From Novosphingobium sp. ZN18A2 (GTDB taxonomy: Bacteria > Pseudomonadota > Alphaproteobacteria > Sphingomonadales > Sphingomonadaceae): a stretch of 64,000 bases of DNA. Under the pieces are notes generated by a model. It made no database searches, had not been told where the DNA came from, and saw nothing but the letters and a program-made list of their open reading frames with translations. The position numbers and the translations under genes were made by a program. The first letter of the stretch is position 1; the number at the start of each line of letters is the position of its first letter. Shown in pieces: positions 9,782 to 17,579 of this stretch. The DNA lies in assembly GCF_036784765.1 (NCBI RefSeq), contig NZ_CP136651.1, positions 248,001-312,000 of the forward strand. The letters are read 5' to 3'.

Positions 9782-10126
9782 ATGAGCAATTCCGGACGCC
9801 CCGTTTATCTCAAGCTGCGCGACATGATCGCGGCAGCCATCATCGATGGACGTTATCCCGAAGGCGAATTGCTTCCATCGGTGCGGGCCTTCGCCGCCGA
9901 CCAGGGCGCCAACCCGCTGACGGTCGCCAAGGCATACCAGCAGTTCCAGGCCGAAGGGCTGATCGAAGTGCAGCGCGGCGTGGGCATGTATGTCGCGCCC
10001 GGCGCGGCCGAAGCACTGCGGCGCAGTGAACGCGACGCGTTTCTCAATCGGGAATGGCCCGAAATAGCCGCACGCATCCGCCGCCTGCGGATCGATCCGG
10101 AAGACCTCCTGCACACGGTCGATTGA
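9782..10126 (+). CDS. GntR family transcriptional regulator, YtrA type
   Basis: This 114-residue protein has an N-terminal GntR winged helix (about 7-75). LPSVRAFAADQGANPLTVAKAYQQFQAEGLI is the recognisable DNA-binding core, split here only for identification. The C-terminal tail is about 35 residues, far too short for an effector domain, which is the YtrA subgroup pattern. YtrA regulators usually control adjacent transporter operons. The divergent POT transporter is 238 bp away. The frame is open further upstream, but homology begins at MSNSGRPVYLKLR. A TATTAT element lies about 25 bases before the start, without a convincing -35. Confidence 0.88.
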   Translation: MSNSGRPVYLKLRDMIAAAIIDGRYPEGELLPSVRAFAADQGANPLTVAKAYQQFQAEGLIEVQRGVGMYVAPGAAEALRRSERDAFLNREWPEIAARIRRLRIDPEDLLHTVD

Positions 10127-10310
10127 AGGCGCGGGCCGGCTGTCCCGCATCGGGACGGCAAACCCATTACGCAATTGAAATTGTTGAACCGATCTGGCAG
10201 ATTATTTCCGCGTGTGGGGATCGCACGCAATCTTTGTCCCGCGTCCAGGCTGTTCCCGTAGCAAGGCGCGGACAGTTGTCACCGCAAACCGGTGCCAATG
10301 GGGGGATAAG

Positions 10311-10589
10311 ATGATCAGGTCGGAACTCTTGCAGATACTCGCAAAGCACAGCCCGGAACTGCGCGGCGAGGAAATCGAACGCGTTGTCGATGTGTTCTTC
10401 GACGAAATCGGCCGTCGCCTTGCCGAAGGCGGCAGGGTGGAACTGCGCGGCTTTGGCGCCTTTTCCACGCGAGAGCGCGATGCGCGCAAGGGGCGCAACC
10501 CGCGCACCGGCGAAACGGTGGAGGTTCCGGCGAAGCGCGTGCCTTATTTCAAGCCCGGCAAGGAAATGCGCCAGCGCCTGAATCCCTGA
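10311..10589 (+). CDS. ihfB: Integration host factor subunit beta
   Basis: IhfB forms a heterodimer with IhfA and bends DNA sharply at specific sites, assisting replication initiation, recombination and transcription. The protein is 92 residues and starts [10 protein letters not shown]. It has the HU/IHF beta-arm GRNPRTGE and the terminal [21 protein letters not shown] is the conserved core strand. GGGGGATAAG just before the ATG serves as ribosome binding site. A longer in-frame upstream extension has no family similarity. It stands alone, followed by tRNA-Leu. Confidence 0.96.
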   Translation: MIRSELLQILAKHSPELRGEEIERVVDVFFDEIGRRLAEGGRVELRGFGAFSTRERDARKGRNPRTGETVEVPAKRVPYFKPGKEMRQRLNP

Positions 10590-10728
10590 ATCGGCTGAAA
10601 CCGCCAGGCGGTTCGCCGCGGGTTTCACCCCGACAAACCGGCTTGTCACGAAACGGCGCCCTAGCGGCGACCTGGATGTAGGCGTTGCCGCCCGCAATGC
10701 CTTGTGCCATTGCCGCGCACCTACCCGC

Positions 10729-10813
10729 GCGGACGTGGCGGAATGGTAGACGCAGGGGACTTAAAATCCCTTGATCTTTGATCGTGCGGGTTCAAGTCCC
10801 GCCGTCCGCACCA
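10729..10813 (+). tRNA. tRNA-Leu (anticodon UAA)
   Basis: The acceptor stem GCGGACG pairs with CGTCCGC, and the discriminator A is followed by an encoded CCA. The anticodon stem GGGGA/TCCCT encloses CTTAAAA, giving anticodon TAA. A long variable arm (TGATC-TTT-GATCG) marks a class II tRNA, consistent with leucine. The T arm GCGGG-TTCAAGT-CCCGC is canonical. Confidence 0.97.
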
Positions 10814-10955
10814 ATTGCGCAGGCCGGGGCACGCGCCTTGCGGATTCCCCTGCGCCGCCGGTAACGGCCCGACAACCTTATGCACCCTACCTTGATGACG
10901 ACCGGGGCGCGCTGGCCCGGTCCGCGACGGGACGGCGCATATAGGGGAAAGGGTT

Positions 10956-11660
10956 TTGACCCAGGAACTGAGCAACCGGTCTGGCGGGCCGGAAGGGGGC
11001 GGCACCGGATTCGAAGGCGCGGCAGGCAGCCACGACCAGCGCGAAGCGCCCCGCTTTACCCTGCTTATCAGGGCGGCGAAGCTGATCGTGGACGGGCGCG
11101 AGTTCCTTTGCGTGATCCGCGATGCGGCAAGCAAGGGCATCAAGATCCGCCTGTTCCACCCCATCCCTGAGCACAAGACACTCGAAATAGAGCTCGGCAA
11201 CGGGGATCGCCACCCTGTCCACCTTGTCTGGAGCACCGACGATTTCGCGGGATTCCGTTTCCCCCGGCAGATCGATATCGAACGCCTGCTGGACGAAGGA
11301 CAGGGGGCATTTCCGCGCCGCCAGGTGCGCCTGCGCATCGCGATGGACGCCTCTGTCCATTCCGGCGGGCACAGGGCCAAGGTGGCGCTTCAGGACATCT
11401 CGCAACAGGGTGCCTGCATCGAATGCGACAAATGGCTGCTCAAGAACGAGCTGATCCGGCTCGACACCGGAATCGTTCCGCCGATCTATGCCAAGGTCAG
11501 GTGGCGCAGGGCACCGCGATACGGGCTGATCTTCGAACAGACCTTTCGGCTTGACGAGCTTGCCCGGCTCGCCGCGCCGCTGCAGTTCACCAGAGCGGTG
11601 GAGGAATCACTGGAGGGGGACGACGCCAGCCGCCCGACCGGCAATCGCAACTTCGGCTGA
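10956..11660 (+). CDS. Tandem PilZ-domain protein
   Basis: The 234-residue soluble protein is made of two PilZ-like domains. The second (about 120-215) has both cyclic-di-GMP motifs: RRQVR (RxxxR) and DISQQG (DxSxxG). The first (about 28-115) keeps an REAPR arginine pair, but its second motif is degenerate (DAASKG), so only the second domain is expected to bind the nucleotide well. PilZ proteins transmit c-di-GMP signals to motility, polysaccharide synthesis or secretion. The start is TTG, chosen because it gives MTQELSN with AGGGGAAAGGG just upstream. It is followed by the glycan-related genes, though a 128-bp gap makes co-transcription uncertain. Confidence 0.85.
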   Translation: MTQELSNRSGGPEGGGTGFEGAAGSHDQREAPRFTLLIRAAKLIVDGREFLCVIRDAASKGIKIRLFHPIPEHKTLEIELGNGDRHPVHLVWSTDDFAGFRFPRQIDIERLLDEGQGAFPRRQVRLRIAMDASVHSGGHRAKVALQDISQQGACIECDKWLLKNELIRLDTGIVPPIYAKVRWRRAPRYGLIFEQTFRLDELARLAAPLQFTRAVEESLEGDDASRPTGNRNFG

Positions 11661-11788
11661 CACGGCGCCGCAAGGAATCGCGCGCCGGTCTGGTTAGCGA
11701 ATCCGCGCACGCCGTTAACCATCCCTTATCCATTTTCCTTCACTTCCGGGCAGGACGATTTGGTTCGCTTGGACGGAGAGATTTCGAG

Positions 11789-13411
11789 ATGGAAAACGGG
11801 GGCAAGGTTTCCACCAGCCGGTCGGCTGAAAACGAAGTCGATGTTGCGATCATCGGCGCGGGGCCAGCGGGGCTGACCGCGGGCTACCTGCTTTCGAAAC
11901 ATGGCTATTCGGTGGCCATAATCGAAAAAGACCCGAAATACGTGGGCGGCATCAGCCGCACCGTGGAACACGAGGGCTATCGCTTCGACATCGGCGGACA
12001 CCGCTTCTTTTCGAAAAGCCAGCAGGTCGTCGACCTGTGGAACGAGATCCTGCCGGACGACTTCATCCAGCGCCCGCGGATGAGCCGCATCTATTATGAG
12101 GGCAAGTTCTATTCCTATCCGCTGCGCGCATTCGAAGCGCTGGGCAACCTGGGAATCCTGCGTTCGACCGCGTGCATGGCAAGCTATGCCTGGACCAAGC
12201 TGTTCCCGGTGAAGGACGTGAAAAGCTTCGAGGACTGGACCACCAACCAGTTCGGCAGGAAGCTCTATTCGATCTTTTTCAAGACCTATACCGAAAAGGT
12301 GTGGGGTATGCCCTGCGACGAAATGAGCGCCGACTGGGCCGCGCAGCGCATCAAGGGCCTTTCGCTGTGGGGCGCGGTGACAGACGGCATCAAGCGTAGC
12401 CTGGGCCTCAACAAGCGGCCGAACGACGGGCAGGCGGTAAAGACTCTGCTTGAAACCTTCCGTTACCCCCGCCTTGGCCCCGGAATGATGTGGGACGCCG
12501 CGCGCGACTTCATCGAAGGCAAGGGCAACCGGGTGCTGATGGGCCACGCGATGAAGCAGCTCGCATCGGACGGGCAGGGCGGCTGGCGTCTTTCGGCAAC
12601 GAAAGAGGACGGCGGCGAAACCGTGATCCGTGCCCGCCACGCGATCAGTTCCGCACCGATGCGCGAACTTTCCGCGCGCCTGCATCCGCTGCCGCAAACC
12701 TCGCTTCAGGCAGACCGCCTTCGTTATCGCGACTTCCTGACCGTTGCGCTGAAGATCCGGTCGGAAGACCTGTTCCCCGACAACTGGATCTACATCCACG
12801 ACAGCAAGGTGAAGGTCGGCCGTATCCAGAACTTCCGTTCATGGTCGCCAGAAATGGTGCCGGACGAAGGCGTGGCCTGCGTGGGTCTTGAATATTTCTG
12901 CTTCGAAGGCGACGACCTCTGGGCCTCGACCGACGAGGATCTGGTCGCGCTGGCGACGAAAGAGATGGAAACGCTGGGCCTTGTGAAAGGCGAGCAGGTT
13001 ATCGGCGGCGCGGTGGTGCGGCAGGAAAAGGCCTATCCCGTCTATGACGACGAATATGCCGCCAATGTCGTGGCGATGCGCGATGAGCTGGAAGAGCTCT
13101 ATCCAACGCTGCACCTGGTCGGCCGCAACGGCATGCACCGCTACAACAACCAGGATCACGCGATGATGACCGCGATGCTGACGGTCGAGAACATCATGGC
13201 GGGTGAGCGGGTTTACGACATCTGGTGCGTGAACGAGGACGCCGAATATCACGAGTCCGGCGACGAGGGCGCGGAAAAGGTCATTGCCACCGGGCGCAAG
13301 CCTGTGAGCGAGGACCAGGCCGCCGCGCTGGGTTCGGTGCGCGACGTTCCCGAACGAATCGCGGAAGACGAAAAGCCGACCGCAACCGGCAAGGATCGCC
13401 GCGCAGCCTGA
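11789..13411 (+). CDS. NAD(P)/FAD-dependent oxidoreductase (amine-oxidase/UDP-Gal-mutase-like)
   Basis: The 540-residue flavoprotein has an N-terminal Rossmann motif VAIIGAGPAGLTAGYLL followed by an acidic residue, then GGISRT and IGGHRFFSK, as in protoporphyrinogen-oxidase/UDP-galactopyranose-mutase-like enzymes. The C-terminal GRNGMHRYNNQDHAM is a distinctive conserved FAD-contact region. The extra 50-residue tail is acidic and low complexity. In bacteria, members of this group frequently sit in polysaccharide or lipid-linked sugar clusters. The next genes encode a GtrA protein and a GT-C-like protein, so a role in making or rearranging a sugar or lipid donor is inferred. The substrate is unknown. 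Confidence 0.85.
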   Translation: MENGGKVSTSRSAENEVDVAIIGAGPAGLTAGYLLSKHGYSVAIIEKDPKYVGGISRTVEHEGYRFDIGGHRFFSKSQQVVDLWNEILPDDFIQRPRMSRIYYEGKFYSYPLRAFEALGNLGILRSTACMASYAWTKLFPVKDVKSFEDWTTNQFGRKLYSIFFKTYTEKVWGMPCDEMSADWAAQRIKGLSLWGAVTDGIKRSLGLNKRPNDGQAVKTLLETFRYPRLGPGMMWDAARDFIEGKGNRVLMGHAMKQLASDGQGGWRLSATKEDGGETVIRARHAISSAPMRELSARLHPLPQTSLQADRLRYRDFLTVALKIRSEDLFPDNWIYIHDSKVKVGRIQNFRSWSPEMVPDEGVACVGLEYFCFEGDDLWASTDEDLVALATKEMETLGLVKGEQVIGGAVVRQEKAYPVYDDEYAANVVAMRDELEELYPTLHLVGRNGMHRYNNQDHAMMTAMLTVENIMAGERVYDIWCVNEDAEYHESGDEGAEKVIATGRKPVSEDQAAALGSVRDVPERIAEDEKPTATGKDRRAA

Positions 13412-13442
13412 CGCCGTCCGCCGCTAAACAGGGGGCTTGTCG

Positions 13443-13856
13443 ATGAACGAATTGGTGGTTCCGTTCCTCCAGCGCATGCGGCAGGTCACGCTGCTGCGCT
13501 ACATGATCGCCAGCGTGGGGGCGCTGGCGGTCGACATGGGATCGTTCCTGGCGTTGCTGACGGCGAGCGTGCCGGCAGTGGCGGCCTCTTCGATCGGGTA
13601 TTGCCTGGGCATCGTCGCCCACTGGATCCTTTCCAGCCGCAAGGTCTTTGCGGACCAGGTGGCCGAACGCGGAATGGCCCGAACCCGGCAAAAGGCGATG
13701 TTCGTCATCTCGGCGCTTGTCGGCCTTGCCCTTACCACGGCCATCGTATGGGCCGCGACCGTGACCGGCATAGACCCGCGCATCGCCAAGCTGGTGGCCG
13801 TTGTCGTAAGCTTCGCAGTCACATGGATGCTGCGCAAGTCGGTCGTCTTCCGGTGA
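13443..13856 (+). CDS. GtrA family membrane protein
   Basis: The 137-residue protein has four predicted transmembrane helices and the GtrA pattern: FLRYMIAS-like first helix (here LLRYMIAS), a central SRKVF loop (HWILSSRKVF) and a terminal WMLRKSVVF. GtrA proteins are thought to flip undecaprenyl-phosphate-linked sugars for O-antigen or teichoic-acid glucosylation. The ATG giving MNELVV is preferred over an in-frame TTG two codons earlier, because GGGGG lies at the right distance. Its TGA overlaps a GTG in frame with the next gene, supporting an operon with the flanking oxidoreductase and GT-C-like protein. Confidence 0.9.
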   Translation: MNELVVPFLQRMRQVTLLRYMIASVGALAVDMGSFLALLTASVPAVAASSIGYCLGIVAHWILSSRKVFADQVAERGMARTRQKAMFVISALVGLALTTAIVWAATVTGIDPRIAKLVAVVVSFAVTWMLRKSVVFR

Positions 13857-13924
13857 CCGCCGGCGCAATGGCGCCGGCAGCGCCACTTTCCGCCCCACCC
13901 CATGCGGGGGGCGGCAGCCGGATC

Positions 13925-15691
13925 ATGACGGGCGCGCTGCTGCTGCGACTGACGATCTGCTGGCTGTTGCTTTGCGCGCTGCTGGTGGCCGTTCACTGGA
14001 GCGACATCGCCGCGCACCGTTTTCCCGATCCTGACGATTCGCTGCGCCTTGTCCAGGTGCGGGACCTTCTGGCCGGCCAGAGCTGGTTCGATGTCCACCA
14101 ATACCGCGTCGCCGCGCCCGCAGGTGTGCCGATGCACTGGACCCGGCTGGTCGATGTCCCGATCGCAGGCTTGATCCTGCTGCTGCGGCCCCTGCTGGGC
14201 CAGCCCTTGGCCGAGACCGTCACCTGCATCCTCGTTCCGCTGCTTACGCTGCTGGCGGCGGTTTTGCTGGCCGGACGGCTGGCCGCCAAATACTTCAACC
14301 ACGAAATCGCCGGGCTTGCCGCGCTGACCATGGGGCTTGCCGCGCCGGCGATGTTCCAGTTCCAGCCCATGCGGATTGATCATCACGCCTGGCAGATCGT
14401 GCTTGCTCTAGCCGCGCTGAACGGCCTTGCCGCCCGCGATGCCCGCAAGGGCGGGCTGGTGATCGGCCTTTCGCTTGCCACATCGCTTGCCATCTCGCTT
14501 GAAAACCTGCCGCTGGCCGCCGTCTTCATCGCCGTCTGCGGTGTGCGTTTCCTGCGCGATCCTTCACAGGGCCGATGGTTGCTGTGGTCGATGAATACAC
14601 TGGCCGGAAGCTCCATCGCACTGTTCCTGGGAACGCGCGGCCTTTACGACCTGGGGCAGCATTGCGATGCGATCTCGCCCTTTCACCTTGCGGTCTTTGC
14701 ATGGGGCGCGCTCGGCTGTTCGGCTCTGGTCGCCATGAAACCGCGCCGCATCGTCGTTTCGCTGGTGCTGGCCGGGGCGATCGGCGCGGGTGCGATCCTG
14801 ATCGTGCTTGCGCAGGCGCCGGAATGCACGAAGGGCGCGTTCGCCGCGCTCGATCCCATCGTGCGCAAGTACTGGTACAACGCGGTTCTCGAAGGAAAGC
14901 CGGTCTGGGATATGCCGCCGGCCGCCGCCGTTACCATGGTCGCCCTGCCGCTTTTCGGCCTGATCGCGACGCTGCGGCTGGCGCTTCGCGCGACGAGCCG
15001 CGACGATGCGCGCTGGTGGATAGACTATTCGTTGTTGCTTGGCGGTTCGATCGTTATCGGCGTGCTTGTCGCGCGGGCCTCTGCAACGGCCTGCCTGCTC
15101 GCCGTTGCGCCGGCCGCATGGCAATTGCGCGACAGGCTGGACGCGGCACGCGCCGCGGCCGGACGGCCGGGACGGCAAGCGCTCGCCTATCTTGGCGTGG
15201 CCCTGTTGCTGTTTCCTTCGATCCCGGTTTTCGCGATCGCCGCGGTGCTTCCCGGGAACGAGGCAGAGGCCGCCACGGGCGCAAGCGGAACAACCAGTTG
15301 CGATTACGACAAGCTGGCCGCCGGACTGAACCGGCTGCCCGCAACCGATATTTTCGCGCCGATCGATATCGGCCCGCAAATCCTTGTCGATACGCCGCAC
15401 CGGGTGGTCGCCACTGGCCACCACCGGGGCAACCTGGCGATGAAGGACGTGATAGAAGCCTTCATCAGCGATCCCGCCAAGGCCCGAAAGATCGTCGAAC
15501 GGCGGCACGCAACCCTGCTTGTCCTGTGCCCCGACCTGATGGAGCCGGCCAACTACGAACGGGCCAATCCGCATGGCCTGGCGGCAGACCTGATGGATCA
15601 CAAGGTGCCGGCATGGCTTCAGCCAGCCAACATCGCGCCGGGTAGCGGGTTCCAGGTATACAGGGTGGCGATTTCCGGCGCTGCAAGGTGA
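13925..15691 (+). CDS. Polytopic membrane protein, GT-C/oligosaccharyltransferase-like
   Basis: The 588-residue protein has about 11-12 transmembrane segments and a soluble C-terminal region from about 470. After the first helix it has FPDPDDSLRL, resembling the DxD loop of STT3/PglB-type GT-C glycosyltransferases, then a GxPMHWTRL segment. Further in, MRIDHHAWQ resembles the second acidic loop. The C-terminal TPHRVVATGHHRGN is a conserved-looking motif. I infer a GT-C transferase using a lipid-linked sugar delivered by the GtrA partner; no reaction can be named. An alternative GTG start at 13853 overlaps the gtrA stop (GTGA) and would add 24 residues without a Shine-Dalgarno. Confidence 0.7.
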   Translation: MTGALLLRLTICWLLLCALLVAVHWSDIAAHRFPDPDDSLRLVQVRDLLAGQSWFDVHQYRVAAPAGVPMHWTRLVDVPIAGLILLLRPLLGQPLAETVTCILVPLLTLLAAVLLAGRLAAKYFNHEIAGLAALTMGLAAPAMFQFQPMRIDHHAWQIVLALAALNGLAARDARKGGLVIGLSLATSLAISLENLPLAAVFIAVCGVRFLRDPSQGRWLLWSMNTLAGSSIALFLGTRGLYDLGQHCDAISPFHLAVFAWGALGCSALVAMKPRRIVVSLVLAGAIGAGAILIVLAQAPECTKGAFAALDPIVRKYWYNAVLEGKPVWDMPPAAAVTMVALPLFGLIATLRLALRATSRDDARWWIDYSLLLGGSIVIGVLVARASATACLLAVAPAAWQLRDRLDAARAAAGRPGRQALAYLGVALLLFPSIPVFAIAAVLPGNEAEAATGASGTTSCDYDKLAAGLNRLPATDIFAPIDIGPQILVDTPHRVVATGHHRGNLAMKDVIEAFISDPAKARKIVERRHATLLVLCPDLMEPANYERANPHGLAADLMDHKVPAWLQPANIAPGSGFQVYRVAISGAAR

Positions 15692-15786
15692 CCGGCGTGA
15701 CAACCCCCGACGGGACTGTTACCATTATCGCATCTTTTCAAATTCCTGCCGCGCGTTTGCGCGGAGAGGATTGCCGGGAGGTTCAT

Positions 15787-16062
15787 ATGAACCGCAGAAT
15801 GCTTTTCCTCGCCCTCGCCATGCCTGCCCTTGCCGCAAGCATGCCGGCAATGGCTGATTCCGCCAAGAACGCCAAGAAGACGTCCGATTCGGCCGAGATG
15901 GGGAAATCGGACCGCGTAATCTGCCGCCGGATCCAGGAGATCGGATCGCGCCTCAAATCCAAACGCGTCTGTGCAACGGCAGAACAATGGCAGGCCATTC
16001 GCGAACAGGACCGGGATATGATTGAGCGCGCGCAGCAGCGTAAGCCGTATCAGGGCGGATAA
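15787..16062 (+). CDS. Small secreted protein with CRRIQEIGSRL motif, uncharacterised
   Basis: This 91-residue protein has a clear signal peptide (about 1-23, cut after AMA). The mature part is about 68 residues, Lys-rich at first, then VICRRIQEIGSRL and RVCATAEQW with two cysteines 16 residues apart that could form a disulfide. GGGAGG precedes the ATG. From memory, similar C-R-x-I-x-x-x-G-S-R-L proteins of unknown function are common in sphingomonads. It lies 47 bp before the TPR-sulfotransferase and may share its transcript, which makes it a candidate substrate or simply a neighbour. No function can be given. Confidence 0.75.
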   Translation: MNRRMLFLALAMPALAASMPAMADSAKNAKKTSDSAEMGKSDRVICRRIQEIGSRLKSKRVCATAEQWQAIREQDRDMIERAQQRKPYQGG

Positions 16063-16109
16063 GCGCAAGGCGTCTTGCGCGCCTTGTCCAGCGCGTTACA
16101 TCGCGAAGA

Positions 16110-17579
16110 ATGACCGGTCAGGACCGCGTCGCGCAGCTTCATGCGAACGCGACAGCACTGTTGCGCCAGGGGGCGACGCGCGAGGCGATCGACGCCTATC
16201 GCGCCCTTCTTGCCGAAAAGACCGACCTTCCGGCCAGCTGGTTCAATCTGGGCTGGCTGGAACGGCAAGACCGGCAGTTCGACAACGCCTTGACTTCATA
16301 TGACAAGGCGCTTCGGCTGGGGATCGACCACGCCGAAGAAGTTCACGTGAACAGGGCGTCGATCCTTGCCGATCATCTCGCCCGCCCGGCTGATGCCATG
16401 GCGGAGCTGCACCGCGCGCTTGACCTTGATCCCGCTTACGTTCCCGCCCTGCTCAACCTGGGCAACTTGCACGAGGACATGGGCAATGTGCAGGATGCGC
16501 GCGACGCTTATACGCGCGCGTTGCAGGCAGCGCCCGGGCATCCCCTGGCGCTGGCCCGGCTAGCGGGCGTATGTTCGATAGACAGCGCCGACGATCCGCT
16601 GGCCCGCTCGCTCGCCGCCATCGTCGCGCATCCCGCTGCTCCGCCTGCCGACCGTGCCGATGCCGGATTCGCGCTTGCCCGCCTGCTCGATGCCTGCGGC
16701 GAACATGATCGCGCGTTCACCGCCGCAACGGCTGCCAATGGCGCCGCTATCGACAGCTTCGGCCCGCGTTTCACTGGTTATGACGCGCGGCGCGCCGCCG
16801 CACAGGTCGATGCCCTGATCGCCGCGTTCGACAAACCCGCCGCCCAAAGTGCGTCGTCGAACGGCCCGGCACCCATTTTCATCTGCGGAATGTTCCGTTC
16901 GGGCTCGACACTGCTTGAACAGATCTTGGGACGTCACCCCGCTGTCGCCAGCGGTGGAGAGCTTGGCGCCCTTCCCGCAATCGTGGATCGGCTGGGTGAG
17001 GATTATCCTGCTGGCGTTGCTGGCATGGACGAGCAAACGTTGACGCAGCTTCGTAAAAGCTACCTTGCTGAAATTCCGGAGCAATTGAGAGGCGTCCAGC
17101 TGTTTACAGACAAGCGCCCGGACAATTTCCTGCACATCGGCCTGGCCATGGCGCTGTTCCCCGAAGCAAGGGTGCTCGTCACAAGACGCAACCCGTGTGA
17201 CAACGCGATCTCCGTCTATTTCCAGCACTTGTCTCCGCAATTCGGATATGGCGCACGGCTGGAAGATTTCGCTGACTGGTATGCCCAGCACCAGCGCCTC
17301 GTCGCGCATTGGCAGGCGCTGTTTCCGGAACGGCTGAAAATCGTCGATTACGACCGGTTGGTTGCAAGCCCGCATGAAGAGATTGCGTCGGCGCTCGCTT
17401 TTCTGGGGCTGGAATGGAACGATGCCTGCCTCACTCCCGAACAGGCTGCGGTCCAGGTGCGCACAGCAAGCGTTTGGCAAGTGCGCCAGCCGCTCTATCG
17501 CCACGCGTCCGGCCGGTGGCGCAATTATGCGCAATTCATGGAGCCGATAGCGTCCCGTTTCGATTGCAACGCGGGTTAG
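16110..17579 (+). CDS. TPR-sulfotransferase fusion protein
   Basis: The 489-residue protein joins N-terminal tetratricopeptide repeats (about 1-215, e.g. ASWFNLGWLERQ and PALLNLGNLHEDMG units) to a sulfotransferase domain (about 250-489). The PAPS 5'-phosphosulfate loop is FRSGSTLLEQ (262-271), the 3'-phosphate loop is RRNPCDNAIS (359-368), and GGELGALP and TDKRPDNF are the family's conserved spots. Such fusions transfer sulfate from PAPS to unknown acceptors; TPRs suggest a protein or peptide substrate. It has no signal peptide, so it is cytoplasmic. Its TAG stop overlaps the stop of the opposing TPR-oxygenase gene. Confidence 0.9.
   Translation: MTGQDRVAQLHANATALLRQGATREAIDAYRALLAEKTDLPASWFNLGWLERQDRQFDNALTSYDKALRLGIDHAEEVHVNRASILADHLARPADAMAELHRALDLDPAYVPALLNLGNLHEDMGNVQDARDAYTRALQAAPGHPLALARLAGVCSIDSADDPLARSLAAIVAHPAAPPADRADAGFALARLLDACGEHDRAFTAATAANGAAIDSFGPRFTGYDARRAAAQVDALIAAFDKPAAQSASSNGPAPIFICGMFRSGSTLLEQILGRHPAVASGGELGALPAIVDRLGEDYPAGVAGMDEQTLTQLRKSYLAEIPEQLRGVQLFTDKRPDNFLHIGLAMALFPEARVLVTRRNPCDNAISVYFQHLSPQFGYGARLEDFADWYAQHQRLVAHWQALFPERLKIVDYDRLVASPHEEIASALAFLGLEWNDACLTPEQAAVQVRTASVWQVRQPLYRHASGRWRNYAQFMEPIASRFDCNAG

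Noticed and set aside
7651..10029. Very long plus-strand open frame (about 790 codons) over the POT transporter gene
   Set aside because: It lies antisense to a clear transporter. The translation is His/Arg/Asp-rich with no hydrophobic or family pattern, the usual shadow of a GC-rich gene.
10596..10627. Hairpin TGAAACC/GGTTTCA after ihfB as a terminator
   Set aside because: The stem is 7 bp with an 18-base loop and no T run follows, so it is not listed as a terminator.
10643..10667. TTGTCA...TAGCGG as promoter for the tRNA-Leu gene
   Set aside because: The spacer is only 13 bases.
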